DNA of 64,000 nt from Mnemiopsis leidyi. Taxonomy: Eukaryota; Ctenophora; Tentaculata; Lobata; Bolinopsidae. Positions within the stretch are counted from its first letter, which is position 1. Each line of letters begins with the position of its first letter. The translations under genes and the position numbers were made by a program. Positions 13,001 through 25,200 of the stretch are shown in pieces. The notes under the pieces were generated by a model, which saw only the letters and a list, made by a program, of their open reading frames with translations, was not told where the DNA came from and did no database searches. The stretch covers positions 40,503 to 104,502 of the forward strand of contig JH154462.1 in NCBI GenBank assembly GCA_000226015.1, given 5' to 3'.

Positions 13001-15696
13001 CCAGGTTCACCCTGAACAGATTCACCAGGTTCGCCAGGTTCGCCTGTCGCTCCTTTATCACCATCGAAACCGTCGTCTCCCCTGGGACCTGAAAAGGATA
13101 GCAATATTAACTTTGAACGTCCGATTACAGCTACAAATAAATTAAGTGATCCGCCGTTCAGGATATAACCTCTAAAGTTGTAATTGAATCTAATAATGAC
13201 AAACCCTGAGCTCCGATGTCGCCTTGAGAACCATCATCACCCTTGTCTCCCTTAATTCCAAAAGCATTGGGCTCTCCGACATCTCCTTTTTGGCCCTGCT
13301 CTCCTTGAGGACCAGGATCACCATCGTCTCCGTCAACTCCATCTTCTCCAGCGGGCCCTTGCTCTCCTTTTGGTCCCATCTCGCCTTTAGCTCCCTTGAT
13401 AGAACTGTCTTCGCCTGAAAACATAAACTGATGATTTTCCATTAAATCATTTGTCTTTCACTCGAGTCAAGAAGAGAATAAGAAAAAAAACTGTTGAACT
13501 TAGCTTCTAATGCGCCTCATAAACAATTACCCGATCATTCAGTGAAAACATAAACGTGAGAAACTTTCACAAATTTTTTGTCAGATCAATTATACACAAT
13601 GCATATTCCTGCCTTGAGAGAAATACGATATGACTATATTGAAGCATAAAAGAATGCGTATCACATATCAAGAGTCAATTCTAACTTTACCTGGAGCGCC
13701 AGGTGCTCCCGGATCGCCAGGCTCTCCTTTCACGTCAACGATGAACTCATCCCCCTTTTCTCCCTGAACTCCCTTTCTCCCGTCTTGTCCGGGGGCACCT
13801 CTACCTCCAGGTTCACCAGGCTCTCCTGCAGCTCCGCGATCTCCTGGAGATCCTGTTTCACCCTGGCTACCTGGTTCACCAAGTGGTCCTTTGTCTCCAG
13901 GTGGACCCTGGTCACCTGCTTCTCCTGCAGGGCCTTGTTCTCCTTCGGGACCTTCATCGCCCGGATCTCCCGCCTCACCATCAGGACCGGTTTCACCTTT
14001 GGGACCCCTTTCCCCGGGAGATCCAACCTCTCCAACATCACCCGCCTCTCCTTGCGCACCAGTGTCTCCCTGAGCTCCTGTGTCTCCAACCCTCACCTCG
14101 CCAGGTTCTCCTTTCAGTGTGCCAGGTTCTCCCTTCTGACCCTGTTCTCCGTCTGCTCCGTTTTCTCCGTCGTCACCTGGAGCACCAGCGTCACCAGTTT
14201 CACCCTGACCTCCCTTTGGTCCTGCTTCACCCTGAGCCCCTTTCTCTCCTTGAGCTCCTTTAGCACCAGGAACTCCAACAGCTCCAGGATCTCCGTCATT
14301 ACCGTCTAGCCCAGGATCACCTCGTGCTCCCTAAGACAGAATATTATTAAATTCATAGGTCTTATAATTTTTAGCTAAGGGACGGTTTACAAAAAATTTT
14401 ATCGCGTGATATTGATTGACTAATGTGAAGTTAGATTAGACCAATAAACATGGACAAACGATGTCATACAAATTAAAACATTTGTGAATTGTTAAACTTT
14501 CCTAAAATACCGCTCTCTCCCCTTCAAAATGAAATTTTTGTGTTCTATTCGTCACTTTTTTGTTCTATTCGTCACAAAAATCGTCACTTCTTACCCTGTC
14601 CCCTGCAGAACCTGGCAGACCATCAACCCCTTTTTCGCCTTCCGGACCTTGGTCGCCTTCACTGAGTTCAGCTGGAATTCCGGCTTCTCCCTTAGCTCCA
14701 GGTTCCCCAGGTGTACCATCAGCTCCAGGTTCACCCTGTAGCGGATAAGTATTTAGAAATTAATCTTAGGTCTTAAAGTATCTAATTGGAATGCGCTTAT
14801 GCAGGATGGTACAATAATTCAAAATCGGGTGTCCAACATGAAATCAAATCTACCATTGTAATAGCAAATACAAAAAACCCGCGCTTACAGGGAATCCCGG
14901 AGGTCCCCTCTCCCCCAGATCTCCCTTTTCTCCGTCTGTTCCGTTACAACCGTCAACACCCGGAGTTCCATCAGCCCCATCCACACCATCAGCTCCGTCC
15001 TCTCCTGGGGCTCCAGGAGGTCCTTGCGCCCCAGTTGGTCCCTAGATTTGTTTTTTACTTGTTTGTGTATTTATTCCCAGGACCTAGACTGTCTTGTTAG
15101 TGCATTTATTTCTAGATTTGTCTTGTTAGTGTATTCATTTCTAGATTTGTCTCGTTAGTATACCCATTTTTTATTGGTTGATGAAGCTTTATGAATGAAT
15201 TCTTTATCATAAGATGCAATGCAAAGTTTACTTACGCGGAAACCTTTAACTCCTACAATACCGGGGTTCCCGGTTCCTCCCTTGGGTCCGGGAGGTCCAT
15301 CTTGCCCGGGATCACCAACGGGACCAGGCGGACCCGGGGGACCAGTCGGTCCCATCGGACCTTGCACACCTTGAGGACCCGGTCTGCCTAAAGATGAAAA
15401 AAATTTGTGAATGAATTTTACTTCATGAAAATTAACAAATATTTTGATTACTATTAGAAAGCAAAGTTCAAAATTGAAATTCCAAATCATAAGTTTAGTT
15501 TTACGGCTAAACAGATTGAACACATTTCTATGTTTAGCGTTCACCTAAACCCACCTTTCACGAATGTGGTAGGTCTTGAACAACAGGATGCAGCATCGGC
15601 CCAGGCTTCAGCCCACGCTTCAGCTTCAGCCTCGGCTTGGATAAGTGCTCCTAGGGCCAGAAGGAAGACTCCTCCCAACAGTTTTCGAGATGCCAT
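4077..15696 (-). CDS. col4: type IV collagen alpha chain, copy 1 (complete, 23 exons)
   Basis: Exons in transcript order: 15555-15696, 15236-15387, 14889-15041, 14595-14735, 13691-14330, 13205-13414, 12834-13088, 12435-12668, 11437-12276, 10142-10317, 9742-10000, 9392-9556, 8920-9113, 8252-8549, 7997-8097, 7534-7795, 7148-7392, 6782-6964, 6315-6513, 5808-5983, 5401-5503, 4953-5239, 4077-4349. Phases are continuous, giving 1895 residues. Order of parts: a signal peptide with a Glu-Ala-rich stretch; [11 protein letters not shown]; about 1600 residues of interrupted Gly-X-Y; a non-collagenous helix-prone insert in exon 18; and a C-terminal NC1 of two C4 repeats ([25 protein letters not shown], then [21 protein letters not shown]). 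It should form basement-membrane collagen networks after secretion. Exon number and phases match copy 2 exactly. The residue aligned with the sulfilimine lysine of NC1 is leucine. Confidence 0.93.
4350..4790. repeat. 53-bp tandem repeat abutting the last-exon acceptor of collagen copy 1
   Basis: About seven to eight units of roughly 53 bp in the last intron. Each contains gtgtctgtttagaaagg, then gaggtggggtcttgtaagt. On the minus strand every unit holds ACCCCACCTCAA, whereas the true acceptor of the final exon reads ACCCCACCTCAG. The array therefore starts at the 3' splice site and repeats its polypyrimidine tract. Confidence 0.75.
15045..15175. repeat. short intronic tandem repeat, intron 2 of collagen copy 1
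   Basis: Three to four imperfect units of about 30-45 bp sharing tctagatttgtcttgttagt. It lies next to the 3' splice site of exon 3 but does not copy the splice site. Confidence 0.6.
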
Positions 15697-15781
15697 AGCA
15701 GTCAGGGTCAGTTAACGCATCTCTATTGATAAATAAAGGTTAAGGAAACAGGTTTAAGGGGAAAATCTTAAATGTTAAACA

Positions 15782-15789
15782 TTTATATA
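15782..15789 (-). promoter_or_regulatory. TATA box of collagen copy 1
   Basis: The minus strand reads TATATAAA 86 bp before the ATG at 15696, which would place transcription start near 15755 with a short 5' leader. It lies about 40 bp downstream, in the direction of transcription, of a likely poly(A) signal of the upstream collagen gene. Placement is by motif only. Confidence 0.45.
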
Positions 15790-15829
15790 TCAAGGTTTTA
15801 CTGGACATTGTAATTTTGATTATTAAATC

Positions 15830-15835
15830 TTTATT
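15830..15835 (-). terminator. likely poly(A) signal of collagen copy 2
   Basis: AATAAA on the minus strand, about 380 bp after the stop codon of collagen copy 2. A second AATAAA lies at 15895-15900. Either would end the upstream transcript inside the 516-bp spacer that also holds the copy 1 promoter. Confidence 0.45.
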
Positions 15836-16212
15836 AATAAATGTCAGTTGGACAGTGACTTAGATTAAAATACAGTGAAACAGCAATAACTTAGTTTATT
15901 TGCAGTGCAAGAATGGCTATTCTCAGAAAATTCAAATTTAACATAATGTCTCGATCCAATATAACGTTTCAGATTTTTCTGAGTAATAACCATTTGTAAA
16001 TATCACTAGAATTGAAAAATGTTAGAATACCAAAATTTTTGAATATAATGTTTAATAGATTTGAATCATAAATTGAATCCATATTTTTAACAAAATTAAA
16101 ATCAGAACTTCGTCTGCTTATAAAATGCAAACAAATATAAAAAATATAAAGGCTGATATAAAATTAGAGATTAAACTCCTCCACGTCAACAATTTACTCG
16201 AACACACCCTGT

Positions 16213-19200
16213 TTACGCAGAATCCTTGGCACAGACAGTACACCTGCCGACACCCTGATCAAGGATATCATCAATCCCACTGTACACGAAACCCATGCCC
16301 CACATCCCGGGCTGGGTCGTGTCTGGGTTCTGGGCCAGCCAGTAGTCCATGTTGGTTATGTAGTACGCACAGGTTCCCCGTCCCAGACACTCGATAAAGG
16401 CAGGGATGTGGAATGCCTCCAGGCACGATCCCGAGGAGGCTAGGTTTTGGCCACCACCAGATGGACCGTTTGAGGTAGCCTGTTGCAAAAAGTGTGATAA
16501 AGATTTTAAAGGAATTTGTGAAGTAAGAATTAGGTGTGAGCTAATGACACAATCATGCACCTATCGATACTAGGTCATGTTGGATAGCACCTATAGAAAA
16601 TACGAAGTAATACCTGAGGAACTTAAAAGTAATACCTGAGGTACTAGTTTTTAGTATCTCATATCTCAAAACATCTATATCAGTAATACCTAAAAAGAAG
16701 GAGTATGTTAACAAATACCTGTAAGAAGGAGTATCCCGTCCACAAGGCGTGATAAGTATTGGGACAATCAGGTGCCTCTCCGGAGAAGGAGTGTCTGGCG
16801 ATGATAGCGCTGGTACCCACACAAACACGGCACCTCGAGATGTGGTCCGTAATCTCGTCAATACTGCTCATCGGCTTAACAGTGAAGTCTGCCTCCGCAT
16901 CGACAGCCAGCCAGAAGGACTTGTCAGTTCGGACACCATGTTGACAGACGTCGTCACTTGAACACTGCATGAAGGGGGTCAGCTGGAATGTCTCCATACA
17001 GGAACCTGGAGAAAGGAAGTGTTGATTTAGCTGAAAATATGTATTCTTGGGTATAAAATAAGGATCACATTCGCGAGAGTCCGGTAAAACAATAATTCTG
17101 GAACAATTAATTATTTTATTATCAAACTTTACCAATCTTTATAAATGGCCCAAGGGCACCTTCATAAGATTATAAGTTGCTCAAGAAAAACTATCTTGGG
17201 TCCACCAGGTCAAACATATCTTGCCACTTCTTCCTGTCAGAGGCCAACATTCGTAAACTCAATAGGTCGCTATAATCGTTTAACGAAATATCACGATTTT
17301 TCAAGTCAGACTTTAAAACATCGAACAAATTTATGCGGTGCCTTCCTCTTCTGCCAGGTAAAATTGTTACTTGATTTACAACAAAACACAGGGCGCTTTG
17401 TGCCGGGCTATTTTCTGGGCTTCTTAAAACATGACCAAGTAATTTCCATCTTGCTAGCTGAACACGCTCGGATAAGGGACAGGTGTTGCATCGCAGGTAT
17501 AAGGTCTTGTTTGAGATCACGCTTGGGTAGCGTACGTTCATGATTGCACGAAGATGTTTACGATGGCAAATATCCAACTTCTCCATGACAGCAGCGGGAG
17601 CCGCCCAAAGAACAAAGAACTCTAAAATCACATCCTGGTTGCAAATTTACTAAATTTACTATGATTTTACCTGTGGTTCCAAGATCTTGTGCTAGTCCGA
17701 AACCGTTCCCTTCGAAGAACACTAGAGAGTACCCTGTCCATTGGGAGACATAGTCCGCCGGGCAATCAGGAATCTGAAAGATAAATTTATTTGAGTGGAG
17801 TTCTGTAATATTCAGGCTAGGTGAAAGTTTTAAGATTGGAAGAAAATGTGGAGTAAAAATACTAAAAAAGTTTTGAATGTAACCAACAATCTGGGAGTTG
17901 GGACATCCTTAGTCTAATACTCTAATTTCTCATTCACATAGATTGAAGAATCACAACCGACAAGTTGAACCTTCTTTATGCTCTAATTTCAAACTCACAT
18001 AGATTGAAGAATGAAAACCAACAATTTGAAACTTATTTATACTCTAATTTCCAACTTACATCAGAAGTCTGGGAGTGTCTGACGATGACGTGAGTGTCAC
18101 AGTTACAACGAGGAACTCTCTCATCATGTTCGCACACTCCATCAATTCCAGGACTTCCCTTAGCTCCGTCCAGTCCTGGCTCTCCCTTTTGTCCCTTTAC
18201 TCCAGCAAGCCCCTTCTCTCCGGGCATTCCCTTTTCATCTGGGTTTGTTTAGCGTTTAGGATTACAACAGACATATTGATTAAAACTACTACTTCTACTA
18301 GTTCTATCTATGTATAATGTAGCACACTTAATGTACCTTAGCGCAATTGAACAATTCAAGCATTCGCATAAGAATGCATTGCTTGATGTCACGTGTTAAC
18401 ATGACAACCAGCGAGAACACTTCTACTCATCCTAAAATAGCTAAACTACCCACCATTAGGCTGTCCCTTCTCTCCAGGATACCCAGCCGGACCAGGCTCT
18501 CCCTTAGCCCCGATCTCCCCATCCTCTCCATCATCTCCAGGGAGACCGACCACCCCGTTGTTCTCTCCGTCCTGGCCTGGAGTTCCGGGTGTACCGGGAA
18601 CTCCATCTCGACCGTCCCTTCCTGGTTGTCCTTTCTCTCCTGCCGGACCTACTGCTCCCTGGGACAGATAGAAAAGTGTAGGGAGTAACAAAATATCTGA
18701 CCCATATAGCTGGATAAGTGTAGGGAGTCAGATTTTTTGGTAACAAAACATATTGTCATATTACCCAAATAGCTGGATAAGTGTAGGGGGTCAAGATGTT
18801 TTACTAACAGATTTGTTACAGATTTTTCAAAGTTGGTCCTGATTAGATCTCTCAAAAAAGGCAGTAAAAGGTAGTAAATCTGACCACAAAAATTTTACAT
18901 ACTGGCGGTCCGGGTTCTCCTTTCTCTGCGAGCTGTGTGTTGTTTAGAATCTGGCTGATGAGGTTAATCCAGAATACCATCTCCGGGGTGGGCTCGCCCG
19001 TTTCAGGATTTACGATAACCATGATATTTCCGTCATCACCGAATTCTCCGACTCTTCCTTTTTGTCCTGCCGGTCCAGGTTCGCCCTGAGTAGGCAGGTT
19101 AAGGGCACCTTACGTAATGTAGTAGTCGAAGTAGTAGTCAATGTAGTAGTCAATGACTACACGGAGCTATTGATCCGAAAGAGATGAAATCCGCAACAAC

Positions 19201-22200
19201 AAACTTTAAATCCAGGAACTTTAATTGAAATATTTTAGCGTCGGCACACAAACAAATGAACAAATTCTAATGAATTTTTTAGTCATCTATAGTCAACTAG
19301 CTCTAAAGTTTCTTTGAAGCTTTAAGAAGTTATTCCTACTAATGAACTTGACATACTCGAAGAGTCTCAAGAATATTGACAGTGCTTGACAGAATCCGCC
19401 TACGGCAGTTAAGCATAAAAGGTACAACTAGCTTGACTCAATCGTTATCTATATTCTAAGCAAAACGGTTCAGTTTAGCAAAAATAATCAGCAACTATAA
19501 ACACACAACACTGCACTATTTATAGATTGTCCTAATATGATAATTTTCAAACATTAAGATTTACGTACGGGTTCTCCCTTCTCTCCTGCGCTTCCTTGAT
19601 CTCCCTTTCTTCCCTTCACACTGTTAGAATCACCAGGTTCTCCAGTAGGACCAGGTGGTCCGGCTGGACCCACATCACCTTTTGGTCCTGGTGGTCCCTT
19701 CTCGGTGTTATCTGCTCCTGGTTCACCAGGTTCTCCAGCAGGACCTTTGTCTCCGGGCTCTCCTGGTTGTCCTCTAGCTCCATCAGCTCCGGGAGTACCG
19801 TCATCACCCGGCTCACCTATAGGAAGAGAGAGATTTAGTCATAAAGGTTTGAGATCAATATTATATTTTTAAAAAAAGAGATGCGCCAAAAACAATCTCC
19901 TTCTCACTGTGAACTAAATCCTAAAATCCTACAGGATTAGCAAGATAAACATTAGTTGACACTGACCAGGAGTACCGACACCAGGTTCTCCCTTAGCTCC
20001 AGGAGCTCCAGGTTCTCCAGGTTGTCCAGGTTGTCCAGGAGGGCCTGGTGGTCCGGGTTCTCCTACTGGACCTTCATCTCCTGGTGGCCCAACAGGCACG
20101 TCATCATTGCCTGGTTCTCCCTTCGCTCCTTGATCTCCTTTCTCTCCCTGCTCTCCCTTGCCTCCTGTATCACCTACTTCTCCCTTTGCAGCTCCAGGCT
20201 CTCCTTTAGAACCAGGAGCTCCTTTCTCGCCCTGGTATTTTTGTGGTGTGAAATTTGGGCGATTAAAACTAATTATAGTCATTTATAAACGTGTAGTCGA
20301 GGTGCAAGAATCATTTATAGATTTGAAAATTACTAGCATGTCATACGTCCGCAGAAATAATTCTAATATAACTTAAATTTGATATCAAACCGTTAAAACT
20401 ACAAATTATCTGCCTTCCAACTACAAACTATAAGCCCTTCAACTACAAACTATCAAATACCCAACTACAAACTTTCAGCTCTTCAACTGCAGACTATCAA
20501 CTACCCAACTACAAACTATCAGCCCTTCAACTGCAGACTGTCAACTACCCAACTACAATCTATCAGCCCTTCAACTACAAACTATCGACTACCCAACTAC
20601 AAACTATCAGCCCTTCAACTACAAACTATCAGCCTAGAACGGTAGACTATCTGACCTGTTCTCCTGAGCATGCTGGTGCGGCTGCAGGGTCTCCAGGTTC
20701 ACCATCCAAACCGTCCCGACCATTTTCTCCTTGAGTTCCTTTCTCACCTTCATCTCCTGAACAGCGAGGAAGTTTAATCACGGGTTTTTTACGTTTCTCA
20801 GAAGGTTTGAATAGAATATACTGAAGCCACCAAGTTATATTTGAATCAAAATTGATAATCATACCAAAAAATCCTCAACACAAATGTCTGTAACGGTGTT
20901 ATGTACCTGGAAGACCAATTGGACCTTGCTCTCCTTTAGCGCCGTCAGGACCCATCGCTCCTTTCACTCCTGGTTCGCCCGACATTCCAGGCATGCCTGG
21001 ATCTCCTCTCGCTCCATCGTTACCAGGCTCTCCTGGAGCACCAGGTGAACCAGGATCTCCAGCGTCGCCTGGTTCGCCCGGAGCTCCGTCTTCTCCGTCA
21101 GTTCCGGGTTCTCCAGGTTCACCGGTTTCTCCTCTTGGTCCTGGGCCTCCTTTCACAGTGTTAGCGTTTCCAGGGCTTCCTGGTTGGCCCTTTGCTCCAG
21201 TTGGCCCCTGATTAAATAATATTTCTTAATTGGACTTATTTGAAACGAGGAGCCAGCTAATCTTAGAAAACTGCGTTGAAATAAGGGTGCTGTTTAATGT
21301 GCAATGCAGTTTAAGTTTAAACAGTGTAGTTGCAATCGAATTTTAAATAAGAAGCGCTAACCTGAGGTGCATCTCCCTTTTCTCCCTTGTGACCTTTAAG
21401 AGACACAGCATCAGGTCCGTCGTAGTCATCTCCAGGTTCTCCGACACTTCCTGGACCACCCTGATCTCCCTGAGCTCCCTTTTCTCCCTTGAATCCAGCA
21501 CCTCCCGGCCAGCCGTTACGTCCGTCCATGCCCGGTTCTCCTGGGTCTCCAGGCTCACCTGGGTGGTTAAAACATTGGAGATATTCTTCCTTCGTGATTA
21601 GTGCATGTAATTACAGTTAAAACTTTTAATGTTTCATGACTAAGAGGAGAAATATTATTGTACATTTAGATACCTTTGGAGCCAGTTTGCCCGGGGGGAC
21701 CTTGCTCTCCTGGTTCTCCAGCATGACCCTTGTCTCCTGGTTCTCCTTTCTCAGTTCCTGGCAGTCCCGGTGGTCCTGGCGGTCCATCATGCCCTGGTTG
21801 TCCTTGAGCACCTTTCGCTCCAGGATTACCGTTTGGTCCTGATTGTTATCATCATTAATAGAGAATGGTTTTTTTGGGGAATTTTAAGCAATGAGAAGCT
21901 AAAAAACAGTACTTTCAGGCTTCTGATTAGTTAAAGTCCCCTCTCCAAAAATACTTTTCTCTATTGATTAATTGATTTGGCAGATCGGAGTCGTAATTCG
22001 CTTCAGTTGGAAGTTTTTAGCAATTGGGTCTACAAAGCGATACATTTTCATCACTTAACAATAGTAAAATGAAGCTGGAAGCAGTTTCGTTTAATTATAT
22101 CTACTAACCAGGCTGACCAGGTTCACCACGAGATCCCTGAGGACCCTTATCTCCCTTAGCTCCGTCATCTCCAGCAGGACCCTGTGGTCCAGGAACATCG

Positions 22201-25200
22201 TTGTCTTCTCCAGGCATGCCCGGCTCTCCGGGCTCTCCCTGAGCTCCTGGGTCTCCTTGAGGACCGGGTGGACCTGGTTCTCCTTTAACATCTCCAGGTG
22301 GTCCTTTCTCTCCTGGTGGTCCTCTGGGGCTGACTCCAGGGTTTCCTTTACCTCCAGGTGCTCCCTTGAATTAGTTTTTGGCTAAACAAATGTTACTTCA
22401 AAGAATAGTATGAAAAGATATCCCTTTTTCACGTATAAGAAACACAATCAACTTTAAACCATGGAAATATTTTACCTTATCTCCGGGTTCCCCTTGAATA
22501 CCAATACCAGGTTCTCCTTTCTGTCCCTGATCACCTTGAGGACTCGGGCCAGGAGGTCCTGGGGGTCCGGGGATCGTTCCTGGTGGACCAGGCTCGCCTT
22601 TTGGTCCATCTTGTCCAGGTTGACCAGGCTGTCCTTTTTCTCCGGGGGCACCTGAGACCGTTATCGATAGTAAGAGAGGGATAAAATCACATCCAATAGA
22701 GCAATAGAATACATAGTGAAGCCAAAAAGAGTTGAGTAAAAAATTCCTTAAAATGAAGAACTTACCGTTTTCTCCAGGAATCCCAGGAATTCCGTCTTCA
22801 CCAGGTTCTCCAGGGGTTCCTGGTTGTCCATCTTCCCCAGTTTCTCCTGCATCACCTCTGTCCCCGGGCCTTCCAACACGACCTTTTGGACCTGGTTCAC
22901 CAGGTTCACCATTTCGACCAGGGTTTCCTGGAGTTCCCGGAACTCCATCACTACCACTATCTCCATCTAGACCGGGGTCTCCTTGAGCACCCTTCTGACC
23001 TTTAGCACCAGCTGGTGATTCACCAGGTTCTCCCTTGCCGCCAGGCACTCCTTTTTCTCCAAAGACTAGCATTGGGGCTGGTACTCCCGGCACACCATCA
23101 GTTCCTGGCTCTCCTTTAGGACCTGTAGGTCCTTGTGGTCCAAGAGCACCCTGATCACCCTTCTGTCCAGGCTCAGTGCCGGGTTCACCAGCAGCTCCCT
23201 TTTGGCCATCTTCTCCAACGATACCAGGAGTACCAGGTTCTCCCTTAGGTCCATCAGGACCGGGTTCTCCTGTCTCCCCAGGTTCTCCAGCTGCTCCTGG
23301 TGCTCCAGGTAGACCATCCCTGCCGGGTCTTCCGGGGTTCCCTTCAGGTCCGGGCTCACCGGGCTGTCCTTTTTGTCCGTTTTCACCTGGAACACCAGGT
23401 CCACCTTTATCTCCTGGAATGCCAGGTTCACCTGGAATGCCAGGTTCACCTTGATCCCCGGGTTCTCCCTTAGCTCCTGGGCTGCCGTCCTCACCGTTCG
23501 CACCGTCCATTCCAGGCTCGCCGTTTTCTCCATCAAATCCATCAGCACCGCGTTCTCCCTTGATATCACCAGGGATTCCTTGTTCACCTTTGCTGCCAGA
23601 GAATCCACGTTTGCCTAGAAAGGGCAATGATCATTAAAAATGCCGATATATATGAAACAGTGTCACTCCTGATTAATGGCATTTGTTGAACTAAGGTAAC
23701 ATTATGCAAGGCAGTCCATGCTAAATGATAACTTAGTAACTTACCTGGTGGGCCAGGGTCTCCCTTGGGGCCCAGTTCTCCTGGAGGTCCCTGTCCTCCT
23801 TTCAGACCAGGAGTACCGGGGGTGCCTGGTGTCCCAGGTGTTCCATCAGTTCCAGGCTCACCCTGATCTCCTGTACTTCCCTTTTCACCTCTAGGTCCGT
23901 CCTCACCGTTTACTCCATCTCGTCCGTTGAGACCGTCCTCACCGGCTTCACCAGGTTCTCCGACAATACCAGGATTACCTGGATAACGGGCTTGTTTAGT
24001 GAAAAGTAAGTGGCATAAGATTGGGGATAGGAATATGAATTCAGACAAAAACAGAAGAAACACAGTTTTTCCCAAGAGAAAATTAGTAGATTTGGTTCAA
24101 AGTACTTTCAGTTCCATAACGTCTAATTTACTAACCTTTTTCTCCGGCATCCCCAGAGTCACCCTTCTCTCCTGGTTCTCCCTTATTTCCGGATGCTCCC
24201 GGCCACCCAGGGGGACCAGGCTCTCCAACCACATCATCACCAGGAGGCCCAGGTGGACCTTGTTCTCCTTGGTCACCTTGATCACCCTGCTCTCCTTGTG
24301 CTCCTTTGGGACCGGGAATAGCGTCCCCTGGTTCGCCTGGCTCTCCTGTGGCTCCGTCTCCTCCTGGTAGTCCGTTAGCACCGGGTTCACCTGAATGCAA
24401 GTTCGATAACAAGCTATTGTTCGCACAATAGAAGGGTTAATTTAAAAAAATTAACACAAACTTAACGAAAACTTGAAAAGTTGGAAAGGATGCATGTTCG
24501 TGAGTACTTATTTAAAGTAATGCGCTGTAAAAATATATTTTAAAAGGAAACCATGGTAAAACTTTGGTTACCTGGTTCTCCTGCTGGTCCAGATGGACCT
24601 TGAGCTCCTTTCACACCTTTCGGTGGACCTTGTTCTCCTTTTAATCCCTTCACTCCCTTTAATGTTCCGGGGGTTCCAGGGGTTCCTGGAGTTCCATCCT
24701 CACCAGGAATCCCTGGTTCTCCTTTGGGACCAGTTTCACCTTGAGCTCCATGTTCCCCTGGCTCTCCTGAAATATTAAAAGTAATATTATGTATCTTTCC
24801 TTGCTCTTAAGTTCAATACAATGTTAATTCTTTTTTTTTGAGTTTTGATGTTTTTATTATATTTATTTGAATTCATTGCAAATCACTAATTCATTTTTTG
24901 CTGAACTTGAGTGAATATTCTCCGTCTGATATTTTGTAATCCCTGTAATTCTTGTACACATGTTCTCTATGCAGTTTATTACATTATATAATACCATATT
25001 TTCATCCACAAAAATTTGACGATCAGAGAACTCACCGTTATCACCAGTTTCTCCAGCCTCTCCCTTAGGGCCCTCAATAGTGTCAAGTCTGGTATTTCCT
25101 GGCTCTCCCTTAGGTCCAGGGTTACCAGGAGTGCCTGGTGCACCATCTTGTCCAGGTTCCCCAGGTTCTCCCACGTCTCCCTTATCACCGGGACCTCCCA

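Noticed and set aside
14085-14100. A possible intron donor (GTGAGG) inside collagen copy 1 exon 5
   Set aside because: The frame continues straight through with Gly-X-Y resuming after a short imperfection, and exon 5 of copy 2 has almost the same length (637 versus 640 bp).
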